Assembly (NCBI GenBank): GCA_052139675.1
Contig: JBKQWE010000097.1
Coordinates: 1 to 64,000, forward strand
Source of the DNA: JBEKCB01 sp052139675
Lineage (GTDB): Bacteria > Planctomycetota > Brocadiia > CAIUPP01
Length of the DNA stretch: 64,000 bases
Reading direction: 5' to 3'
Positions within the stretch are counted from its first letter, which is position 1. Each line of letters opens with the position of its first letter. The translations under genes were made by a program, and so were the position numbers. The notes below the pieces were generated by a model that saw only the letters and a list, made by a program, of their open reading frames with translations, made no database searches and was not told the DNA's origin. This document shows positions 46,834 through 56,948 of the stretch, piece after piece.

Positions 46834-48045
46834 TTACGGCAGCATCTCGGGGTTGCCAGGCCCGAAGTGTTTGAGCATCACGATCGGGTCCGCCTTGGAG
46901 AGGTTGACGATCTTGATGCCGCTCCGCGCGGCGTCTTCCGTGACGAAGAACTCGTCATAGGTCAACTGGCCATAGCGAATCAGGCTGGGCGTCTCGACAT
47001 TCCAGACCCCCATCTTGCCGTGCCCTTGCATCATGATGAGACCGTAGGCGGCCGCGTCGCGGACTGTGACGGTCGCGCCGGGCAAAACGGTCAGTTCCTT
47101 GGCGCTGAACTCGGCGGACTTGTAGCAGATCCAGTTCTCCGTGTATCCCTTGGCCGCCGTCTGCTCCGGGCGCACCGGCTTGGGGCGCATGATGCGATGC
47201 TCGATGAAATCCGGGTCCACGTTCAGGTCCCAATCGAGCACGGAGATCAGATAGTCGAGATCGTCGAGCTTGTCCTGGGGCGTGTTCTTCCAAAGCAGTT
47301 CATTCGGGACGATCTGATCTCCCGCCAGCGACTGGTACATGGCGAAAACGTCGGACGCCTTTTGCGGCTCATAGGTGCACAGGCTGCCGGGCGCGTGCAG
47401 GACTCCCGGCGGCACATCCCAGCCGGTCCCGATCTCCAGGCGATACGCGCGGGAGATATTGGTAATCTTGTTGTCGCCCCTGGCGAAATCCGCGAGGCAT
47501 TCTCGAAGCTGGGCTTTCGTGGTCCCGGGATTGAGCCCGAAGAAGGTGTAGGGGAAATCGCCTGTGTGGTTGTTCGCCTGCGGAGGGAAATAGTACGCCT
47601 CGGGCTTGCCGAGCTGCCCGGTCAGCCGCGCGTGCTCGTCGCGCTGGTGGATGTGGTGCGGCAGCGCGCCCTTGTTGTCGAAGAACTTGGCGTACATAGG
47701 CCAGCGGCGGTGCTCGTTCCAGATTCGCTGTCCGACGATGATGCCCTTGAGATCCTCGATGGCGTCTCGCAGGAGGATGCGCTCCGTTCGGGGACCGTCT
47801 TCGAACAGGATGAAGCTGAGCCCTTCGTTCGGAGCGGTGAGCGGCCCGTTATCGGCCGGGGTGGTGGAAGCGAACCAGCGTTCGTCAATTCCGCCGCGCT
47901 GGCTTCCGAGCGCATAATAGTCGTCGGGATGAAGCTTGATGCGGCGGCCCGGGACGCAGTAGACTCGGGGCACCCAGTTGGGCGCCAGGCGCAGAATGCC
48001 TTTTCCTTGTTCCAGGGCTCGTTCAGCCGATGACTTGACGGACAT
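46834..48045 (-). CDS. Cupin protein related to mannose-6-phosphate isomerase
   Basis: The ATG at 48045 has AAAGGA upstream; a GTG 18 bases earlier lacks support. The 403-residue protein has two cupin-like regions. The first holds a metal-binding HHIHQRDEH block, and later DVPPGVLHAPGS provides the terminal His, as in class I phosphomannose isomerases. A C-terminal cupin barrel contains a GHGKMGVW segment. It is longer than simple PMI homologues. Probable role: sugar or sugar-phosphate isomerisation linked to mannoside use, given the divergent beta-mannosidase gene. The exact reaction is inferred. Confidence 0.75.
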   Translation of the reverse strand: MSVKSSAERALEQGKGILRLAPNWVPRVYCVPGRRIKLHPDDYYALGSQRGGIDERWFASTTPADNGPLTAPNEGLSFILFEDGPRTERILLRDAIEDLKGIIVGQRIWNEHRRWPMYAKFFDNKGALPHHIHQRDEHARLTGQLGKPEAYYFPPQANNHTGDFPYTFFGLNPGTTKAQLRECLADFARGDNKITNISRAYRLEIGTGWDVPPGVLHAPGSLCTYEPQKASDVFAMYQSLAGDQIVPNELLWKNTPQDKLDDLDYLISVLDWDLNVDPDFIEHRIMRPKPVRPEQTAAKGYTENWICYKSAEFSAKELTVLPGATVTVRDAAAYGLIMMQGHGKMGVWNVETPSLIRYGQLTYDEFFVTEDAARSGIKIVNLSKADPIVMLKHFGPGNPEMLP

Positions 48046-48161
48046 AGGGTTTGTCCTTTCCACTCTGGCAGCCGCTGAATCCGCGTCGCCTGCATCACAT
48101 TCTCACGAGTAGGGGCGCTCGCCGTCAAGCAACACGCAGCCGCTTGGGCCGCGAACCTCGG

Positions 48162-48190
48162 TTGCTTTTTCTATTCGCGGAAGCTAAATT
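48162..48190 (+). promoter_or_regulatory. Possible promoter for the beta-mannosidase gene
   Basis: TTGCTT (48162-48167), a 17-base spacer and TAAATT (48185-48190) lie about 42 bases before the GTG at 48233. Box matches are modest (about 3 and 4 of 6), so this is tentative. Confidence 0.3.
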
Positions 48191-48232
48191 CCGCCCAACA
48201 TCGCGATTCACGGGCCATTAAGGGAGATCGCC

Positions 48233-50728
48233 GTGCCGAACTTCACGATTGATCTGGGCGGCGCCTGGAAACTCCAGCGCGTGGGAAACTCGCAGCATTT
48301 CCCGGCGACTGTGCCCGGCTGCGTGCATACGGACCTCCTCAAAGCGGGCGCAATCGAGGATCCGTTCTACCGAGACAACGAGCTGAAGGTGAAATGGGTC
48401 AGCGAGGCGGACTGGATTTACTCGCGCAGTTTCTCGGTGGGCGATGAAGTCCTGGCGCGCGACCGGGTGCTGCTCCGGTGCAAGGGGCTGGACACGTTCG
48501 CCGTCGTGACGCTCAACGGGCGCGAGGTGGGCGCGGCGGATAACATGTACCGGCTCTGGGAATTCGACATCAAGCCGGCGCTGCGCCGCGGCGAAAACCG
48601 CATCAGCATCCGATTCAATTCCGTCCTGCCATACATTCGGCGCAGGCAGAAGGGACGGAACCTGGCGGGCTGGGGCGGGCCGCGAGAAGTCGCCGGCCGC
48701 GCGTGGGTACGCAAGGAACCCTGCAACTTCGGCTGGGACTGGGGCCCGGTGCTCGTGACGGCGGGCATCTGGCGTCCCATCAGCATCGAAGCGTTCGACG
48801 TTGCGCGGATCGCCGACCTGCACGTCACCCAGGACCATTCGCGTTCAGGCGCGGTGACTTTGCGCGTTCGCGCCGAAGTGGAGCGCGCGCGCCGTTCAGC
48901 GGCGGCGACGCATGTCCGAGTCACGGTCCTCTTTCAGGATAAGGCCGTTGGCCACGCCGTCGCGCCCGTCCGCGGCCGCGCCGCCGAGGCTGAACTGACC
49001 ATCCGCAGCCCGAAACTCTGGTGGCCGAACGGCATGGGCGATCAACCGCTGTACTGCGTCGTGGTGGATCTGCTCGATGCCGATGACCACCTGCTGGACA
49101 ACGCAGTCCGCCGCATCGGCCTTCGGACGCTCGAACTCCAGCGCGAGAAGGACCGCTGGGGAGAATCCTTCCGGTTCGCCGTCAACGGAGTTCCCTTCTT
49201 CGCCAAGGGCGCCAACTGGATTCCCGCCGACGCCTTCGCTGCGCGTGTCGGCCTGGGCGATTACGAGGCGCTCCTCCGCAGCGCCGCCGCCGCCCACATG
49301 AACATGCTCCGCGTCTGGGGCGGCGGCGTCTACGAGAGCGAGGATTTTTACAACCTCTGCGATGAGCTGGGCCTGTGCATCTGGCAGGACTTCATGTTCG
49401 CCTGCTCAACCTATCCCGCTTACGACCGCGCGTTCCTCCGCAGCGTCCGCGCCGAGGCGGAGCACCAGGTCCGCCGCCTGCGCCACCACGCCTGCATCGC
49501 GCTCTGGTGCGGGAACAACGAACTGGAGCAGGGGCTCGTCGGCGACCGCTGGTCGGTCCAGCCGCCGCGCATGAGCTGGCGGGATTACGCTAAACTCTTC
49601 GACAGGCTGCTGCCCCAGGTGGTCCGCCGGAACGATCCCGAGCGCGCGTACTGGCCCTGCAGCCCGCATAACCCCTGCGGCGACCGGAGCAAGTACAATA
49701 ATCCCGCCTGCGGCGACGCGCACCTCTGGGAAGTCTGGCACGGCCGCAAGCCCTTCGAGAGCTACCGCGCCAATCTCCACCGTTTCTGCAGCGAGTTCGG
49801 CTTCCAGTCCTTCCCCGAGCCGCGCACGGTCCGCCTCTTCACCGCGCCGTCGGACCGCAACGTCACCTCTTACGTCATGGAACACCATCAGCGCAGCGGC
49901 ATCGGAAACAGCGTTATCTTCCAGTACATGCTCGAGTGGTTCCGCCTGCCGCAAGACTTCGACAGCGCCCTCTGGCTCAGCCAGATTCTGCAGGGAATCG
50001 GGATGAAGTACGCCGTCGAGCATTGGCGCCGCAGCATGCCGCGGACCATGGGCACGCTCTATTGGCAGCTCAACGACTGCTGGCCCGTCGCAAGCTGGTC
50101 TTCCATTGACTATCTCAAGCGCTGGAAGGCGCTGCATTACATGGCCAGGCGGTTCTACGCGCCGCTGCTGGTCTCCAGCGTGGAGGATTTGAAGAGCGGC
50201 CGGGTCGCGGCGCATGCGACGAGCGATCTGCTCAAGGCGTGTGAGGGAGCGCTGTCGTGGCGGGTCACCACCGCGGCCGGTGAAAATCTGGAGACCGGCT
50301 CGTGCCCCGTGCGGCTGCCCGCCCGGACGAGCCGGCTCGTCCGGACGCTCGACCTCAAACGGCATCTCGACGCGCGCGGCCCGCGCGACCTGCTCCTCTG
50401 GCTCGACCTGAGCGTCCGCGGCCGATCGGTATCCGCCGACCTGGTCACCTTCGCCAGACCGAAGCATCTGGAACTCGCGGACCCAGCCGTCAAAGTCGCC
50501 GTCTCGCGCGCCGAAGCCGGCGGCTTCCGCGTAGGTCTCACCGCCGCCCGCCCGGCGCTCTGGGCCTGGCTCGAACTCTCCGGCGCCGACGCGAGCTTCT
50601 CCGACAACTTCTTTCATCTTCAGCCGCGGCAACCCGTCGAGGTTCTCGTTGAGCCGTCGCGGGCGCTTTCTTTGGCGGCGTTCCGGCGGCAACTCCGCGT
50701 GCGGAGCCTGAAGGACACCTATCGCTGA
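48233..50728 (+). CDS. Glycoside hydrolase family 2 beta-mannosidase
   Basis: This encodes 831 residues from a GTG at 48233 with AAGGGAGA upstream. The order is typical of GH2 beta-mannosidases: N-terminal jelly roll (LGGAWKL, VPGCVHTDL, KEPCNFGWDWGP), Ig-like linker, TIM barrel and C-terminal beta domains. The acid/base Glu is in WCGNNELEQ (about residues 425-433) and the nucleophile Glu in SEFGFQSFP (about 520-528). No signal peptide is seen, so it acts on short mannosides inside the cell or periplasm. Divergent from the PMI-like cupin, with which it may share regulation. Confidence 0.95.
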   Translation: MPNFTIDLGGAWKLQRVGNSQHFPATVPGCVHTDLLKAGAIEDPFYRDNELKVKWVSEADWIYSRSFSVGDEVLARDRVLLRCKGLDTFAVVTLNGREVGAADNMYRLWEFDIKPALRRGENRISIRFNSVLPYIRRRQKGRNLAGWGGPREVAGRAWVRKEPCNFGWDWGPVLVTAGIWRPISIEAFDVARIADLHVTQDHSRSGAVTLRVRAEVERARRSAAATHVRVTVLFQDKAVGHAVAPVRGRAAEAELTIRSPKLWWPNGMGDQPLYCVVVDLLDADDHLLDNAVRRIGLRTLELQREKDRWGESFRFAVNGVPFFAKGANWIPADAFAARVGLGDYEALLRSAAAAHMNMLRVWGGGVYESEDFYNLCDELGLCIWQDFMFACSTYPAYDRAFLRSVRAEAEHQVRRLRHHACIALWCGNNELEQGLVGDRWSVQPPRMSWRDYAKLFDRLLPQVVRRNDPERAYWPCSPHNPCGDRSKYNNPACGDAHLWEVWHGRKPFESYRANLHRFCSEFGFQSFPEPRTVRLFTAPSDRNVTSYVMEHHQRSGIGNSVIFQYMLEWFRLPQDFDSALWLSQILQGIGMKYAVEHWRRSMPRTMGTLYWQLNDCWPVASWSSIDYLKRWKALHYMARRFYAPLLVSSVEDLKSGRVAAHATSDLLKACEGALSWRVTTAAGENLETGSCPVRLPARTSRLVRTLDLKRHLDARGPRDLLLWLDLSVRGRSVSADLVTFARPKHLELADPAVKVAVSRAEAGGFRVGLTAARPALWAWLELSGADASFSDNFFHLQPRQPVEVLVEPSRALSLAAFRRQLRVRSLKDTYR

Positions 50729-50730
50729 TT

Positions 50731-50778
50731 TGGAGGCGGCGCACGAATTCGAACCGGGGATGACGCTTTTGCAAACCG
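50731..50778 (-). pseudogene. 3'-half remnant of tRNA-Cys (possible attachment site)
   Basis: 48 bases match the 3' part of the intact tRNA-Cys at 60488-60563, from the anticodon stem-loop through the T arm to CCA, with 45 of 48 identical. It is in the same orientation. Identity stops abruptly inside the 5' side of the anticodon stem, the usual edge of a tyrosine-recombinase attachment site. It starts 2 bases after the beta-mannosidase stop. Confidence 0.75.
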
Positions 50779-50867
50779 AAGGCAACTCGCCTGGGGACCC
50801 CGTAGATACAGGGGCTTCTGACGGCCAACGTCGCTCCTGTCAAGCGACTCTTTTGTTCCCGGATCCG

Positions 50868-53800
50868 TCAGTGAGCATCCGGCGATGGAACTTGGATTGC
50901 GCCATCGAACTCCGGCAACTCGGGGAAGACGGATTCGGCAATGGAACGCACGCGCTCGATTTTCTCCGGCGGACCTTCGATCCGGGCGCGTTGAAGCGCA
51001 TGGCGGCAGAAGAACAGGGCCTTGTCTTTGTCGGCCTCGAACTTTGCCAGCGACGCCAGAATGAGAGGATTGCCGGGATCAATCTCCCAGGCGTCCTCAA
51101 CCGAAGCAGCCGTGTTCTCCTTCAGGCGTTGTTCCACAAATTCCGGCACCGTGACGGAAGAACGCGGAGAAATGGCGCGCGTGGCGGATTCGGCGGCATA
51201 CCACCGTCCAAAGCGGGAAAGATCGTCGTCCCCGGCGAGATCATGCAGGGTTTGACGCATGGACTTGGAGTCGCGCTGGGAGGGCTCCAGCGCCCCTTGG
51301 GAGGTGAGCTCTAAGCCGGACACCACCTCGGCCAAATCCGCCAGCCACGGCGGCGCTTCCACAGCGACCGTCAGCGCGTCCCAAAGACACGCGTTTTGAC
51401 CGACGACGCAGTTGGTGAATATCCATCTTGCATCGGAACTGGAAGCCGCCGTCAAGATCGGACGCAGCACGCGCTCTCTCCCGAAAACCGCGGGATGGCT
51501 GACGGCTTTTCCCGTCTGCGCGTCCCAGATCTGCGCGATGCCGTCGAATGCCACGGTGGTGATCCATCGGCCGTCTCCGCTGAAGGCGGCGAAGGCGACC
51601 ATATTTTCGTGCCGCATCGGTTCGGTGAGCGGCTGGCCGGTGCGAATATCCCAAACCTGGACCGTTGCGCCGGCAATGGTCATCAGTCCCTTTCCGTCGC
51701 GAGTGAACTCCGCCGAATGAATGAGGTCTCCGCTTCGGATCGGACCGCCCAGCGGCTGCCCGGAGCGAGCATCCCAAATTCGGGCGATCTGGAAGTCCGA
51801 CACGCCCACAACCCATTGCCCGTCCGGACTGAACTTCGCCTCAAGCGGATAGTCGGGGTAATCGGAGAGATGCATTTCCTTCACGGCAAGTTGAGCCGTC
51901 TGGACGTCCCAGATACGGATGAATCCATCGCCGCTCGCGGTCACAACCTGCTTGCCGTCGGGACTGAACTCGGCGCCGTTGACCCAGAGGCTGCATCGCA
52001 TGGGCGGGCCCGCGGGATCGCCGGTCGCCGCGTTCCAGACCTGGGCGGTGCTATCTCGCGAAGCGGTCAGCACGCGGCTTCCATCCGGGCTGAAACCGGC
52101 GGAGGTGATCGAATCTCCATGGTGCAGCGCTTTGCCGATCGGCTGGCCCGTCTGCGCCTTCCAGACCTGCGCTGTATGATCGTATGATTTGCTCAATACC
52201 CGGTCGCCGTCGGGACTGAAGACCGCGGATTCAACAGGACGTGCGAACGCGGTGGAATGCGCCACCAGCTTCCCGGTCCGGGTTTCCCAGACTCTGGCGG
52301 TGTTGTCCGACCATCCGGTCGCCATCCATCGGCTGTCGGGGCTGAAGCTCGCAAATCCGACCGCCCGGTCGTATCGGAGCGCTTCGCCGCTGAAACGGCG
52401 CGTTTGAACGGGCCAGAGGCGCGCTGTATTATCGGCCGAGGCCGTCACGATCCACTTTCCGTCCCGGCTGAAGTGGGCGGAATTCACCGCGTCGGCGTGC
52501 TGCATCGCGAAGCCCACCGGCTCGCCGCTGTGCGCGTCCCACAGGCAGGCGGTCTTGTCGTCCGAGGCGGTCAAAAGGCAGCTCCCGTCCGGACTGAACT
52601 CCGCCGAATTGATCATGCCTTCATGCGTCACGGGCTGGCCGACAGCTTTGCCCGTTTTCACGTCCCAGACCTGCGCCTCCACTTTCGCCGACAAGGCGCC
52701 CCTCTCGTACTGCCCTCCGAATACGGTCACGAACTCCTTGCCGGTGGGGCTGAATTTGGCGAAATGGATCAAGTCCACGTAGGAGATGGCGGTGCCGATG
52801 GCCAGCCCGGTATCCACATCCCAAACCTGGACAATATCGTTGTCACCGCCGAATACGATCAAGAGACGTTTTCCGTCGGCGCTGAATTCCGTTTGATGGG
52901 CCCGGTCGGCTAATTCGATCGGCTTTCCGACGGCCTGGCCCGTATCCGTCTCCCACACTTGCGCCTTGTTGTCGTGCAGGAGCACGAGCCGCTTGCCGTC
53001 CGGGCTGAAGCCGCCTGAGAAAAAAAGCAGGTCTTTAGCCGGCGCGCCGGCCGGGATGGGCGGGCCGATCGGCTTCCCTGCGCTCACGTCCCAAACCTGC
53101 GCGCCCGCCGGCGAAATCGTCAGGGCCCGGCGGCCATCGGGGCTGAGGTGTTCCAGAGGCGGGCTGCCGACTGCGTTCCCGGCCGGCCGGCCGGTCTGCG
53201 GGTCCCAGAGATGGTATGTCGAGAGCTGGCCGGCCGGCGCCTGAATTGTCATCAGCCACTTGTCATCGGGAGTGAAGGCCGCATGGCTGATGGCCGCTCC
53301 GGCGCGAATGGGCGCGCCGATGGGTTCGCCGGTTCGGCTGTCCCATAGTTGCATAACGTCGGTTGATGCGGTTACGACGCGCCGGCCGTCGGCGCTGAAT
53401 CTCGCGGAGACGACGGGGGAGTTGTGATGCAACGCGATCGGAAGGAGAGGATCGGCGCGCAAAATCGAAACGGCCAGGGCCGTAGCCGCTTCATTCCGTG
53501 GGTTCTGCCGCAGCGCGCCGGCAAGCCAGGGCAGCGCACCGCCCGCGTTGCCTTGTCTCATCTTGAGGTCGGCGACCGAAAACTCGGACGCGCTGGCGGA
53601 TTCGTGCGCCGCGATCTCCTTTTGCTGGACCAATTCACGCTGATGTTCCGCTTCGATCCGCTTTTCTTCCGTCTTTGCCTGTTCGGCCTTGATCCGGTGG
53701 ATGTAGAAAAGGGTTCCCGCTACGGCCAATATCACGAAGCAGGCCACCAGGTTGGCGACCGTCCGGTTCCGCCGATACGCCAGCCGCGCGCGCCGCACCG

Positions 53801-55526
53801 CCGACGGCCGCTTGTGCTCGATCGGCTCATCCGCCAGGTAGTGCCGCACGTCGCGCTCCACCTCCGCGGCCGTGTGGTACCGGTCCGATAACTCCGGCTC
53901 CAGCCCGCCCAGCAGGATCGTCTCCACTTCCCACGGCAATCCTCGGACCTGCTTCCGCGGCGCCTCCGGCATCCGACCCGCCAGCTTCTGCGTCCGCACC
54001 GTCTCCGCGCTCTCGCGGTCGTGGTGGTACAGCCGCGTCCCCGTGCATAGCTCGTAGAACGTCGCGCACAGCGAGTAGATGTCCGTGCCCGGCCCCACCT
54101 CCGCCTCCGCGTCCGCCGCGCGGATCTGCTCCGGCGACATGTACGCCGGCGTCCCGATCGTCTTCCCCGTTGTCGTCTGGATCGTCCGCTCCTCCGACTG
54201 CGTCCGCGCGATCCCGAAGTCCATCAGCTTGATCGCCCCCTCGCCCGTCACCATCAGGTTGCCCGGCTTGATATCCCGGTGGATCAGCCCCGTGCCGTGC
54301 ACCGCCGAGAGCGCGTTCGCCGCCTGCACCAACCACCGCATCTGCTGATCCAGCGCCACCGGGCTCTCCCGGCGCTTCTGATAGAGGCTCTCGAGCGTCT
54401 CGCCCTCGATCCATTCCAGGGCGATGAACGTCTTGACCGGCGCGCTCCTGCTGAATTTCTCGAACCAGGATTCCCCGCTGAGGCTGAAGCTCCGCGGCGC
54501 ACGCCAGGTCTCCTCGCCGTAGGCGTAGACCCCGACGATATTCGGATGGCTGAACCGCGACAGGTAGGCCGCCTCCTGCTGGAAGCGCAACTGGACATCT
54601 TCGGGCGTGCCGTCGTGGAGGATCTTGATCGCCACCTGCCGCCCCGTGCTCAACTGCCGCCCGAGGTGCACCCTCGCGAAGCCGCCTTCGCCCACCGGCA
54701 GGCCGACGAGGAAATCCCCCATCAGCACTCCCTTGACCTCTTCCGGAGCCAGCCTCGACAGCAGTTTTCGGAAGTCCCGCTCCTGCACGCCCGATTTGCC
54801 CAGGAGCCGCTGCAGCGATTGAATGGCCCGCGCGCCGCCCTCGGCGGAGTATTTCGGCTCGCGCCCCTCGGCGACGTATCGCGCCGAGAAGTCCTCTTCC
54901 AGCCCGTTGAACGTCCAGAGCGTCTCCCCTTCGCGCTCGAACCAGGGAGGCCGATATTCCGCCGGTTCGCCGAGCGACTCCAGGAGTGATCGGCGCGCCT
55001 GCAATTCGACGAGCGGGCGCAATGCGCCGGCGAGCCGGCCCCAGCCGGTCTCATCCGTCGGCGGGTCGTGCGCCACCAGGTTGCGCACGCCGATGGCCAT
55101 CGAGAGCGCATTCCCTGTCGTGAGCTTCCCGCCGCGCCAGCGCGTCACCTCACACAGGGGCTTGAGCGATTCGGCGACCGCCGCGTCGAGCCGCTCGTCG
55201 AGCAGTTGCAGCACGCGGGCCACGACGGCGGCCCGTTCGACCTTCTGACGGTCCGCCGCGCTGCCGGAGCGCAACGCCTCGCGCCGAGCGCTCCGCAGCG
55301 CCGACAGCAGGCCGTTCCACATGCCCCACGCGGGACGCTGCAGGCCGCCGAGCGCGCTGAACAACTCGCTCGACACGATCTCCGCCCGCTCCCAGTCCGA
55401 CAGCGCCAGCAGCGCCAGCGCGCGGAAGTCCGATTCCAGGTGCGCCAGGGAACGGCGGACGAACGATTCGGGTCCCGAGGCTTCCCTCAATAACTGCTCG
55501 TAACGGCTCGCGGCCAAAGATGCCAT
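50868..55526 (-). CDS. HEPN-like domain / Ser-Thr protein kinase / TM / WD40 repeat protein
   Basis: This encodes 1,552 residues. Residues 1-270 are all-helical and include R148-N-L-V-A-H153, the R-x4-H motif of HEPN domains. Residues about 272-565 are a Hanks-type kinase: GEGGFARVHLG, Lys301 in VAIKIL, HRDIKPGN (D418), DFG (D436), and GTPAYMSPEQ. A single membrane helix spans about 590-610, followed by a charged coiled coil (611-660). From about 705 there are about 15-16 WD40 repeats (FSPDGxxVxTAS and VWDxxTGxPxG), enough for two propellers. A kinase-TM-WD40 chain is common in Planctomycetota; the N-terminal HEPN-like part is unusual. Its context suggests regulatory or defence signalling. 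Confidence 0.88.
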   Translation of the reverse strand: MASLAASRYEQLLREASGPESFVRRSLAHLESDFRALALLALSDWERAEIVSSELFSALGGLQRPAWGMWNGLLSALRSARREALRSGSAADRQKVERAAVVARVLQLLDERLDAAVAESLKPLCEVTRWRGGKLTTGNALSMAIGVRNLVAHDPPTDETGWGRLAGALRPLVELQARRSLLESLGEPAEYRPPWFEREGETLWTFNGLEEDFSARYVAEGREPKYSAEGGARAIQSLQRLLGKSGVQERDFRKLLSRLAPEEVKGVLMGDFLVGLPVGEGGFARVHLGRQLSTGRQVAIKILHDGTPEDVQLRFQQEAAYLSRFSHPNIVGVYAYGEETWRAPRSFSLSGESWFEKFSRSAPVKTFIALEWIEGETLESLYQKRRESPVALDQQMRWLVQAANALSAVHGTGLIHRDIKPGNLMVTGEGAIKLMDFGIARTQSEERTIQTTTGKTIGTPAYMSPEQIRAADAEAEVGPGTDIYSLCATFYELCTGTRLYHHDRESAETVRTQKLAGRMPEAPRKQVRGLPWEVETILLGGLEPELSDRYHTAAEVERDVRHYLADEPIEHKRPSAVRRARLAYRRNRTVANLVACFVILAVAGTLFYIHRIKAEQAKTEEKRIEAEHQRELVQQKEIAAHESASASEFSVADLKMRQGNAGGALPWLAGALRQNPRNEAATALAVSILRADPLLPIALHHNSPVVSARFSADGRRVVTASTDVMQLWDSRTGEPIGAPIRAGAAISHAAFTPDDKWLMTIQAPAGQLSTYHLWDPQTGRPAGNAVGSPPLEHLSPDGRRALTISPAGAQVWDVSAGKPIGPPIPAGAPAKDLLFFSGGFSPDGKRLVLLHDNKAQVWETDTGQAVGKPIELADRAHQTEFSADGKRLLIVFGGDNDIVQVWDVDTGLAIGTAISYVDLIHFAKFSPTGKEFVTVFGGQYERGALSAKVEAQVWDVKTGKAVGQPVTHEGMINSAEFSPDGSCLLTASDDKTACLWDAHSGEPVGFAMQHADAVNSAHFSRDGKWIVTASADNTARLWPVQTRRFSGEALRYDRAVGFASFSPDSRWMATGWSDNTARVWETRTGKLVAHSTAFARPVESAVFSPDGDRVLSKSYDHTAQVWKAQTGQPIGKALHHGDSITSAGFSPDGSRVLTASRDSTAQVWNAATGDPAGPPMRCSLWVNGAEFSPDGKQVVTASGDGFIRIWDVQTAQLAVKEMHLSDYPDYPLEAKFSPDGQWVVGVSDFQIARIWDARSGQPLGGPIRSGDLIHSAEFTRDGKGLMTIAGATVQVWDIRTGQPLTEPMRHENMVAFAAFSGDGRWITTVAFDGIAQIWDAQTGKAVSHPAVFGRERVLRPILTAASSSDARWIFTNCVVGQNACLWDALTVAVEAPPWLADLAEVVSGLELTSQGALEPSQRDSKSMRQTLHDLAGDDDLSRFGRWYAAESATRAISPRSSVTVPEFVEQRLKENTAASVEDAWEIDPGNPLILASLAKFEADKDKALFFCRHALQRARIEGPPEKIERVRSIAESVFPELPEFDGAIQVPSPDAH

Positions 55527-55643
55527 CCTCCAGGACAGAGATGCCTATGACAACCCCAAATGGGGCGATTTGAACTTCTTCAGGTCTCTATTCTCCGCGC
55601 CTTGCACCGGGCATCTGAATATCCGAAACGCCCGGACGCCTGG

Positions 55644-56726
55644 TCACCGAAAGGGATAGTAGCTCAGCGCCGTGTCGAACATCTCCATGATGTTCCCGGC
55701 CGGCGTTCCGGCTTGAATTGCATGGGACGGACCGAGGATGTATCCTCCGTTCACCCCGAGGATGCGAATCAGCCGCTCCGTCTCCTGCTGCACGTCTTTG
55801 GGGCTCCCGAAAGGCAATGTCTTCTGGACGCTGACTCCACCCTCGAAGCAAAGCCTATCCCCGTATCTGACTTTCAACTCGCGCGGGTCCATCCCACTCG
55901 CGTCGAATTGGAGCGCCTGGAGAACGTCAATCCCCGCATCAATCAGGCCCGCGACGGCTCCCATCACCGCGCCGTCAGAGTGGTAAATCACCTTGACGCC
56001 GAACTCGTGAATGGCCTTGTTGAGTCTCACGTGACACGGCTGGATGAACTCCTCCCACATCTTGAGCGACAGCAGCAGGCCGTTTTGTCCGGCAACATCG
56101 TCCGCCGTAAAGGCCAGGTCCACCGATCCGTCGGCCGCCTCAAGCGTCTTCCTGAAATGCTCGACGTGAAAGTCCGTGACGCGCTCCATGATCCCATGGG
56201 CCAGTTCCGGGTTGAGCGTGAAATCCATCAGCATCCGCTCGAAACCGCGCATGTACCAGGCTGTCTCGAAAGGGTTCGCATTTGAAATCATCAGACAGCG
56301 TTCGCGCTTCTTCTGCATCGCAGCGATGCGGGCGGGCAAAACGGAATAGTCGAAGAAAGCGGTGGTCGGCCACGCATGCTTCTGAAGCGCGTCAATGTCC
56401 GTCGCCTGGGCCAGCGGATAGTGCGCGATTTCATCATAACTGCCCGGACCGAAGGAGACGGCCCTGCGCACGACGCCCCAGATGTCCTCACCCGGCCGGA
56501 GTGAAGGGCCGACATACTGGGGAGCGACAGACGCGATGTCCAAGACGCTGTCCAGGAAGCTTTCCAGATCGGTCTGCCTCTGGCGCCGCAGGTAGTTTTC
56601 GACCTCTCCATAAGCCGGTGGGTTGATCCCGGAACAGACCATGGCAATGGGAATCCTGTCGGTCTCCTGATGGCGGAGCGCGAGACGAACTCGTTCCCGG
56701 CTGGAGAGCTGTGCGGCCCTCGGCAT
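55644..56726 (-). CDS. Uroporphyrinogen decarboxylase-like (URO-D/MtaA-type) protein
   Basis: The ATG at 56726 is chosen because the longer frame to 56849 adds 41 low-complexity residues. The 360-residue protein has the URO-D fold blocks: an RERVRLALRHQETDRIP opening, a central DLAFTADDVAGQNGLLLS segment, VKVIYHSDG and the C-terminal GGVSVQKTLPFGS with GGYILGPSHAIQ. In MtaA/CmuA-type corrinoid methyltransferases this fold binds Zn near the H-x-D-G motif; HSDG is present here. True haem URO-D normally has an N-terminal FLRQAGRY-like motif, not seen. A role in methyl transfer or in sugar catabolism is possible; the substrate is unknown. Confidence 0.85.
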   Translation of the reverse strand: MPRAAQLSSRERVRLALRHQETDRIPIAMVCSGINPPAYGEVENYLRRQRQTDLESFLDSVLDIASVAPQYVGPSLRPGEDIWGVVRRAVSFGPGSYDEIAHYPLAQATDIDALQKHAWPTTAFFDYSVLPARIAAMQKKRERCLMISNANPFETAWYMRGFERMLMDFTLNPELAHGIMERVTDFHVEHFRKTLEAADGSVDLAFTADDVAGQNGLLLSLKMWEEFIQPCHVRLNKAIHEFGVKVIYHSDGAVMGAVAGLIDAGIDVLQALQFDASGMDPRELKVRYGDRLCFEGGVSVQKTLPFGSPKDVQQETERLIRILGVNGGYILGPSHAIQAGTPAGNIMEMFDTALSYYPFR

Positions 56727-56948
56727 ATGCGTTTCCCGTCTGGAACGATCAGGCCACGAGCGTGCGAGCCCTCCGCGGCGGCTCATCGGAAATCTGCCAT
56801 CTGCACATAAGGATAGGTCGCGCTTCCCGGAACTCCCAGGATTAAGCACACCCTCCGCTATTCTTACTCGATTCGCTGGGCAAAGACAACGTGATTATTG
56901 TTTATGTTTTCGAAGGAGGCCGTGGTTCACGAACCGGTGCTGGGGGAC

